Positions 60,052 through 64,000 of a stretch of DNA of 64,000 bases are shown one piece after another. The notes under the pieces were generated by a model. That model had not been told where the DNA came from. It was given only the letters and a program-made list of their open reading frames with translations, and ran no database searches. Position 1 is the first letter of the stretch; every line of letters starts with the position of its first letter. The position numbers were made by a program, and so were the translations under genes. Source of the stretch: Pseudomonas sp. LP_7_YM (lineage in GTDB: Bacteria; Pseudomonadota; Gammaproteobacteria; Pseudomonadales; Pseudomonadaceae); the NCBI RefSeq assembly GCF_004364435.1, contig NZ_SOCT01000009.1, positions 1-64,000 on the forward strand. Reading direction: 5' to 3'.

Positions 60052-60726
60052 TCAGACTTCGTCGGGGCTGCGCAGGTTTGTGACCTGAATACGCTGTTCG
60101 CGGCGCTGTTCCTTTTGCGAAGGCATCTCGGCGCGGTACACGCCTTGGTCGCCGACGACCCAGGAGAGAGGGCGACGCTCCTTGCCAATGGATTCCTGCA
60201 ACAGCATCAGGCCTTGCAGAAACGCCTCTGGACGGGGCGGGCAGCCGGGCACGTAAACATCCACAGGCAGGAACTTGTCCACGCCCTGTACGACGGAGTA
60301 GATGTCATACATGCCACCGGAGTTGGCGCACGAACCCATGGAAATGACCCATTTAGGCTCAAGCATTTGCTCGTAGAGACGCTGGATGATCGGCGCCATC
60401 TTGATGAAGCAGGTACCGGCGATAACCATGAAATCCGCCTGACGCGGCGATGCCCGGATCACTTCCGCGCCGAAGCGCGCAATGTCGTGGGGTGCCGTGA
60501 AAGCGGTGGTCATTTCCACGTAGCAGCAGGACAGACCGAAGTTGTACGGCCAAAGGGAGTTCTTGCGCCCCCAGTTGACAGCACCGCTCAATACGTCCTC
60601 AAGCTTGCCCATGAAAATGTTTTTGTGGACTTGATCCTCTAACGGATCGGCAACGGTTTCCCGCTCGCCGATGGGGTACTGCTCGTTAGGAGCATCCGGG
60701 TCGATCCTGGTGAGATTGTATTGCAT
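60052..60726 (-). CDS. nuoB: NADH-quinone oxidoreductase subunit B
   Basis: 224 aa from the ATG at 60726 (MQYNLTRID); the TTG two codons earlier is not preferred. It holds the terminal cluster N2: tandem Cys in [10 protein letters not shown], then [12 protein letters not shown] and [12 protein letters not shown] supply the other two ligands. It hands electrons to quinone. Confidence 0.96.
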   Translation of the reverse strand: MQYNLTRIDPDAPNEQYPIGERETVADPLEDQVHKNIFMGKLEDVLSGAVNWGRKNSLWPYNFGLSCCYVEMTTAFTAPHDIARFGAEVIRASPRQADFMVIAGTCFIKMAPIIQRLYEQMLEPKWVISMGSCANSGGMYDIYSVVQGVDKFLPVDVYVPGCPPRPEAFLQGLMLLQESIGKERRPLSWVVGDQGVYRAEMPSQKEQRREQRIQVTNLRSPDEV

Positions 60727-60736
60727 TGCCAAAGCC

Positions 60737-61150
60737 TCATTGTTTTAGCTTCGCCTGCCGGTTACGACGACCAACGGGAGCCCAATCGAGCGCCCCTACC
60801 CGCCATAGGTAGACAAGACCTGCCAACAGAATTGCTATGAAAACGAGCGCTTCGGCGAAGCCGGTCCAGCCGCTTTCGCGGACGGACACAGACCAAGCGT
60901 ACAGAAAGAGGGCTTCAATATCGAAAATCACGAAGAGCATCGCGACCAGATAAAACTTTGCGGACAGTCGCAGGCGCGCGCCACCGGTGGGCAGCATGCC
61001 GGATTCGAAAGGTTCGTTCTTGCTCCGGCCCCAGGCTTTGGAACCCAGCAGGCTGGACAGGCCGAGCATGAAGGCGCAAAGGCCGATGACGCCCAAAAGG
61101 AAAATGGCGAAGCCCCAGTTGTGGGCAATCAAACCTGTCGATTCGGGCAT
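60737..61150 (-). CDS. nuoA: NADH-quinone oxidoreductase subunit A
   Basis: 137 aa from the ATG at 61150 (MPESTGL), the length of the Pseudomonas protein; longer in-frame extensions to 61231 are not family-like. Three helices; [40 protein letters not shown] ([21 protein letters not shown]) are the conserved loop and helix. First gene of the operon. Confidence 0.95.
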   Translation of the reverse strand: MPESTGLIAHNWGFAIFLLGVIGLCAFMLGLSSLLGSKAWGRSKNEPFESGMLPTGGARLRLSAKFYLVAMLFVIFDIEALFLYAWSVSVRESGWTGFAEALVFIAILLAGLVYLWRVGALDWAPVGRRNRQAKLKQ

Positions 61151-61593
61151 GCTGGCAGTCCTTAACAGAGAGCAAAGGTCTCTGAGCTTGAAAAGATTAG
61201 AAGCAGTGACGATATGTCGCAGTGCGATCAATTCCGGGATTTTATGTGCAAAAGAAGAGCAAGTAAATTTTCTACATGAAATTTATTCACAGGATTAATG
61301 AGCCAGATCACGCTTTCTTTGATTGAGCCCTTACCAGGCGGGCATTACGGCGCTTTTAACTAATTATATTTCCTCTAAACGGTAACGAAAAACGCCCAGA
61401 AGAAATGATAATTAATATCATTTGAAAGTTTGTTTGGGGGATATCGGTGGAAGGTGACGAAGTTGGCGTTATTGCACGCTGTCAAAAGAAAGACTTATTA
61501 AGCAGCGTCTTTAATTAACATTCGCATGTCGATTCAGGGCGCCTATCGGGCAATAACCGACTACTTTGGTAGGGTATTAAGGCTTTTGAATGA
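61151..61593. promoter_or_regulatory. Promoter region of the nuo operon with an AT-rich palindrome
   Basis: About 440 bp upstream of nuoA, markedly AT-richer than the genes around. At 61403-61423 a perfect 8-bp inverted repeat AAATGATA-N5-TATCATTT could be an operator. It has partial likeness to Fur-type GATAAT half-sites but is not a convincing Fur box. The promoter itself was not pinned down; no ORF here is supported. Confidence 0.45.
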
Positions 61594-61617
61594 CAAAAAG
61601 GCCGCCCGAAGGCGGCC
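61594..61617 (-). terminator. Terminator of aceA
   Basis: Perfect 7-bp stem GGCCGCC / GGCGGCC with a tetraloop, followed on the minus strand by five U residues; 19 bp after the aceA stop. Confidence 0.9.
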
Positions 61618-61635
61618 TCTGGCAGAAGCGCAAAC

Positions 61636-62961
61636 TCAGTGGAACTGCTCTTCTTCGGTGGAACCGGTCAGGGCGGTGACCGAGGATTTGCCGCCCTGGA
61701 TCACCGTGGTCATGTCGTCGAAATAGCCAGTGCCCACTTCCTGCTGGTGTGCCACAAAGGTGTAGCCCTTGGCAGCGTCGGCGAACTCCTGCTCCTGCAG
61801 CTTCACGTAGGCAGTCATGTCATTGCGGGCATAGTCGTGCGCCAGGTTGAACATGCTGTGCCACATATTGTGAATGCCCGCCAGGGTGATGAACTGATGC
61901 TTGTAGCCCATCGCCGACAGCTCGCGCTGGAATTTGGCAATGGTCGCGTCGTCCAGATTCTTCTTCCAGTTGAAAGAAGGTGAGCAGTTGTAGGACAGCA
62001 ATTGGTCCGGGTACTCCTTTTTGATCGCTTCGGCGAAGCGACGGGCTTCATCCAGATCCGGCTTGGCCGTTTCGCACCAGATCAGATCGGCATAGGGCGC
62101 ATAGGCCAGGCCGCGAGCGATGGCTTGGTCCAGACCGGCGCGTACTTTATAGAAGCCTTCCGGGGTGCGAGTGCCGGTCACGAATGGTTTGTCGTACGGG
62201 TCGCAGTCGGAAGTCAGCAGGTCGGCAGCGTTTGCGTCGGTGCGCGCCAGAATGATGGTCGGAACGCCTGCGACGTCAGCTGCGAGACGCGCTGCAACCA
62301 GTTTCTGCACCGCTTCCTGGGTAGGCACCAGCACCTTGCCGCCCATATGGCCACATTTTTTCACCGAGGCCAGTTGATCTTCGAAGTGCACGCCAGCAGC
62401 ACCTGCCTCGATCATGCTCTTCATCAATTCATAGGCGTTCAATACGCCGCCGAAACCGGCTTCTGCGTCGGCCACGATTGGCGCGAAGTAGTCGATATAA
62501 CCTTCGTCCCCCGGATTCTTCCCGGCTTTCCACTGGATCTGGTCTGCGCGGCGGAACGAGTTGTTGATGCGCTTGACCACTGTCGGAACCGAATCCACCG
62601 GGTATAGCGACTGATCCGGGTACATCGACTCAGCCGAATTGTTATCCGCCGCCACTTGCCACCCGGACAGGTAAATTGCCTGGATGCCCGCCTTGACTTG
62701 CTGTACCGCCTGCCCGCCTGTCAGGGCGCCCATGCAGTTGACGAAATCCTTGTCGGGACGGAAAGACGGCTTGGCGCCCTGAGTGACCAGATTCCAGAGC
62801 TTTTCAGCGCCCCGCTTGGCGAAGGTGTGTTCAGGTTGAACCGAGCCACGCAGGCGGACGACGTCTGCAGCGGAGTAGGTGCGGGTCACGCCTTTCCAGC
62901 GTGGGTTCTCGGCCCAATCTTTCTCGATGGCTGCAATTTGTTGTTCGCGTGTCTGTGCCAT
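61636..62961 (-). CDS. aceA: Isocitrate lyase
   Basis: 441 aa, class similar to E. coli AceA (434 aa). Splits isocitrate to glyoxylate and succinate, the first step of the glyoxylate shunt needed on acetate and fatty acids. The catalytic Cys is in [10 protein letters not shown] (about residues 193-202); [31 protein letters not shown] and [10 protein letters not shown] are further active-site blocks. Monocistronic: terminator directly after, long regulatory region before. FadH elsewhere in the window feeds the same fatty-acid pathway. Confidence 0.97.
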   Translation of the reverse strand: MAQTREQQIAAIEKDWAENPRWKGVTRTYSAADVVRLRGSVQPEHTFAKRGAEKLWNLVTQGAKPSFRPDKDFVNCMGALTGGQAVQQVKAGIQAIYLSGWQVAADNNSAESMYPDQSLYPVDSVPTVVKRINNSFRRADQIQWKAGKNPGDEGYIDYFAPIVADAEAGFGGVLNAYELMKSMIEAGAAGVHFEDQLASVKKCGHMGGKVLVPTQEAVQKLVAARLAADVAGVPTIILARTDANAADLLTSDCDPYDKPFVTGTRTPEGFYKVRAGLDQAIARGLAYAPYADLIWCETAKPDLDEARRFAEAIKKEYPDQLLSYNCSPSFNWKKNLDDATIAKFQRELSAMGYKHQFITLAGIHNMWHSMFNLAHDYARNDMTAYVKLQEQEFADAAKGYTFVAHQQEVGTGYFDDMTTVIQGGKSSVTALTGSTEEEQFH

Positions 62962-63215
62962 GGGGTAAACCTCGTCGCTTGGTCTTGTGGGTCTTGAGGT
63001 GAAACTGTTCGCGGTACGGGCGCCTGGGGTTTTCCAGGACGCACTTAAGGCTGCTCACTGGATTGGAAAGCATTGCGTCGGATCGGGATTTTTTACGCCT
63101 CACGATGATGAGACGCTGAAACTGCCTTTTGGGCTTAAAAGCATCAAATAGGCTCAACTTGGTAGCGTTGTCGCACGATTTAGAGTCTTTCTGCAGGTGC
63201 GCCTATCAGTGAGAG

Positions 63216-63242
63216 CGAGGCCATCATGCCTCGGCTTTTTTT
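63216..63242 (+). terminator. Orphan intrinsic terminator upstream of aceA
   Basis: Stem CGAGGC / GCCTCG with a 6-nt loop, then GC and seven T residues on the plus strand. No plus-strand gene precedes it, so it may end an antisense transcript or a small RNA of roughly 100-200 nt arising in 63000-63240. Confidence 0.6.
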
Positions 63243-63257
63243 CGTCGTCAAATATTT

Positions 63258-63283
63258 TGTAGTGGTTATTTATGATCACTACA
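63258..63283. promoter_or_regulatory. TGTAGT-N14-ACTACA operator-like site
   Basis: Inverted hexamers TGTAGT (63258-63263) and ACTACA (63278-63283). The half-sites match those reported for RccR, an RpiR-family regulator that controls aceA and other central carbon genes in Pseudomonas; the spacing here should be compared with the published site. Inference. Confidence 0.5.
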
Positions 63284-63381
63284 TATTTGTCTGGGCCGAC
63301 TCATCAGTCAGTTTCAGGCTTTTAGGTCCAGGGAAGGGCACGTCAGCTGCGGTACTGTTCGTTCAGGAGGGATGCGGGATA

Positions 63382-63406
63382 TGTAGCGATTTGTATGGGC
63401 ACTACA
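63382..63406. promoter_or_regulatory. TGTAGC-N13-ACTACA operator-like site
   Basis: A second, one-mismatch copy 124 bp from the first (TGTAGC 63382-63387, ACTACA 63401-63406), followed by six T residues. Two sites upstream of one gene suggest cooperative or looping control of aceA, or control of the divergent unit if one exists. Confidence 0.45.
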
Positions 63407-63482
63407 TTTTTTGGCGAGGAATGAGAATCTGTGGGAATGGGCAAGCTCACGCCCAAAGATGCAGCGTTTCTTTTAGGTCGCC

Positions 63483-64000
63483 TCAATCGAGGCTGTCGAC
63501 CTTAACCCGCAACGTCATGTCATCGCGACCCTGAGTCGAATAGCGCCGGGTTACGCCCTGTTCGTCAGCGCGAGACTGGTCACTCACGCCTGCCAGGGTG
63601 ATCCACTCGCCCAGACGCCCGCTGACCTGAGAGTCGGTGCTCTGCACCTTGATCGCGTCGGCCTGCTGCTGGCTCATGCGGTCGTTGTTGGTGCTGATGT
63701 TCAGGTGAACGACATCACCGGTAATGCTCGCGGTGACATAGAAGCCACGGGTGACGTTGCGGTATTGGGTGTTGGTTTGCGCATAACCGTACGAGTCGGT
63801 CTGTACGTTGGTGATCGGGACACTCTGCCCGACCTGAATCAGCGCAGGAGTGCCTTCGTTGGCTTGAACCTGCTGCACGCCGCCATCGCGACTGGCAGTG
63901 CCGTAGTTGATGATTCGGGTATTGCCATCGGCAGTGACGCCGCCATTCCGCGAGCGTACCGTGCCGTTGACCGAATAGCCCTGGTCGCTCTGCAGGGTGT
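63483..64000 (-). CDS. Secretin/NolW-like exported protein, 3' part
   Basis: About 172 C-terminal residues lie in the window; the 5' end is beyond the right edge. The visible frame has TRIINYGTASRDGGVQQVQA, GTPALIQVGQSVPI, TQYRNVTRGFYVTASI, VHLNISTNNDR and SGRLGEWITLAGV, ending LRVKVDSLD. The repeating-strand pattern with a QVGQSVPI block is that of the secretin core and of the short secretin-like/NolW proteins that Pseudomonas carries near aceA. It ends before the secretin pore segments would be complete, so it is probably not a type II/III pore. Function unknown. Confidence 0.65.
   Translation of the reverse strand, partial: TLQSDQGYSVNGTVRSRNGGVTADGNTRIINYGTASRDGGVQQVQANEGTPALIQVGQSVPITNVQTDSYGYAQTNTQYRNVTRGFYVTASITGDVVHLNISTNNDRMSQQQADAIKVQSTDSQVSGRLGEWITLAGVSDQSRADEQGVTRRYSTQGRDDMTLRVKVDSLD

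Larger units (their letters stand above)
62962..63482. other. Long upstream region of aceA
   Basis: 521 bp between aceA and the secretin-like gene. It holds two TGTAG-type inverted motifs and a plus-strand intrinsic terminator, listed separately. No protein-coding ORF is supported. Confidence 0.5.

Noticed and set aside
61403-61423. Fur box upstream of nuoA
   Set aside because: Only partial likeness to GATAAT repeats and a 5-bp spacer; reported as an unassigned palindrome instead.

Overview
The window looks like a Pseudomonas chromosome, probably of the P. syringae / P. fluorescens side of the genus. The reasons are a complete 13-gene nuo operon with fused nuoCD beside aceA, a P. aeruginosa-type fosA, FadH, PepN and NadK close to their Pseudomonas or gammaproteobacterial relatives, and REP-like palindromes of the genus in intergenic DNA. 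The species call is inference. No rRNA, tRNA, CRISPR array, intact insertion sequence or integrase was found.

Layout. 0-0.5 kb: the 5' end of ilvA on the minus strand, behind a textbook transcription attenuator (Ile-rich leader peptide plus mutually exclusive hairpins) and a second 26-codon ORF overlapping the ilvA start. 1.1-3.3 kb: an AraC regulator and a membrane-anchored nitrilase-fold protein lacking its expected catalytic residues. 3.6-9.5 kb: TonB-dependent receptor, FadH and a PLP desulfhydrase/deaminase. 9.9-14.5 kb: transport and resistance genes (MHS-family MFS, Fsr-like exporter, internally deleted arsB, DUF1853, FosA). 14.6-21.2 kb: housekeeping run nadK, metallophosphoesterase, rhomboid, DUF1315, DUF2797, pepN, followed by queD on the other strand.

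22.4-38.7 kb is a phage-derived island between queD and a patatin-like gene. It holds two glycosyltransferases, small unknown or broken ORFs, then a nearly complete contractile tail: neck terminator, DUF3383 sheath, DUF3277 tube, tail chaperone with a slippery -1 frameshift site, tape measure with an embedded lysozyme domain, Dit-like protein, Pam3-type plug, hub, Gp138-type spike, gp25-like wedge, baseplate J, DUF2612, a modular tail fibre and its chaperone. No head, packaging, integration, regulatory or lysis genes are visible. It is therefore either a decaying prophage or a headless tail particle (tailocin-like) of a less familiar tail lineage. Remnant ORFs, stacked terminators and a frameshifted zinc-ribbon gene on the opposite strand show decay and cargo insertion.

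38.9-45.8 kb: patatin-like phospholipase; two PepSY proteins with a two-component system (BqsRS/CarRS-like layout) behind an imperfect BqsR-type tandem box; a single-Cache chemoreceptor; an AI-2E-family membrane protein. A 290-bp nested palindromic element follows. 46.2-61.2 kb: nuoA-N on the minus strand (NADH:quinone oxidoreductase). 61.6-63.0 kb: aceA (glyoxylate shunt) with paired TGTAG(T/C)...ACTACA motifs upstream. 63.5-64.0 kb: the 3' part of a secretin/NolW-like secreted protein.
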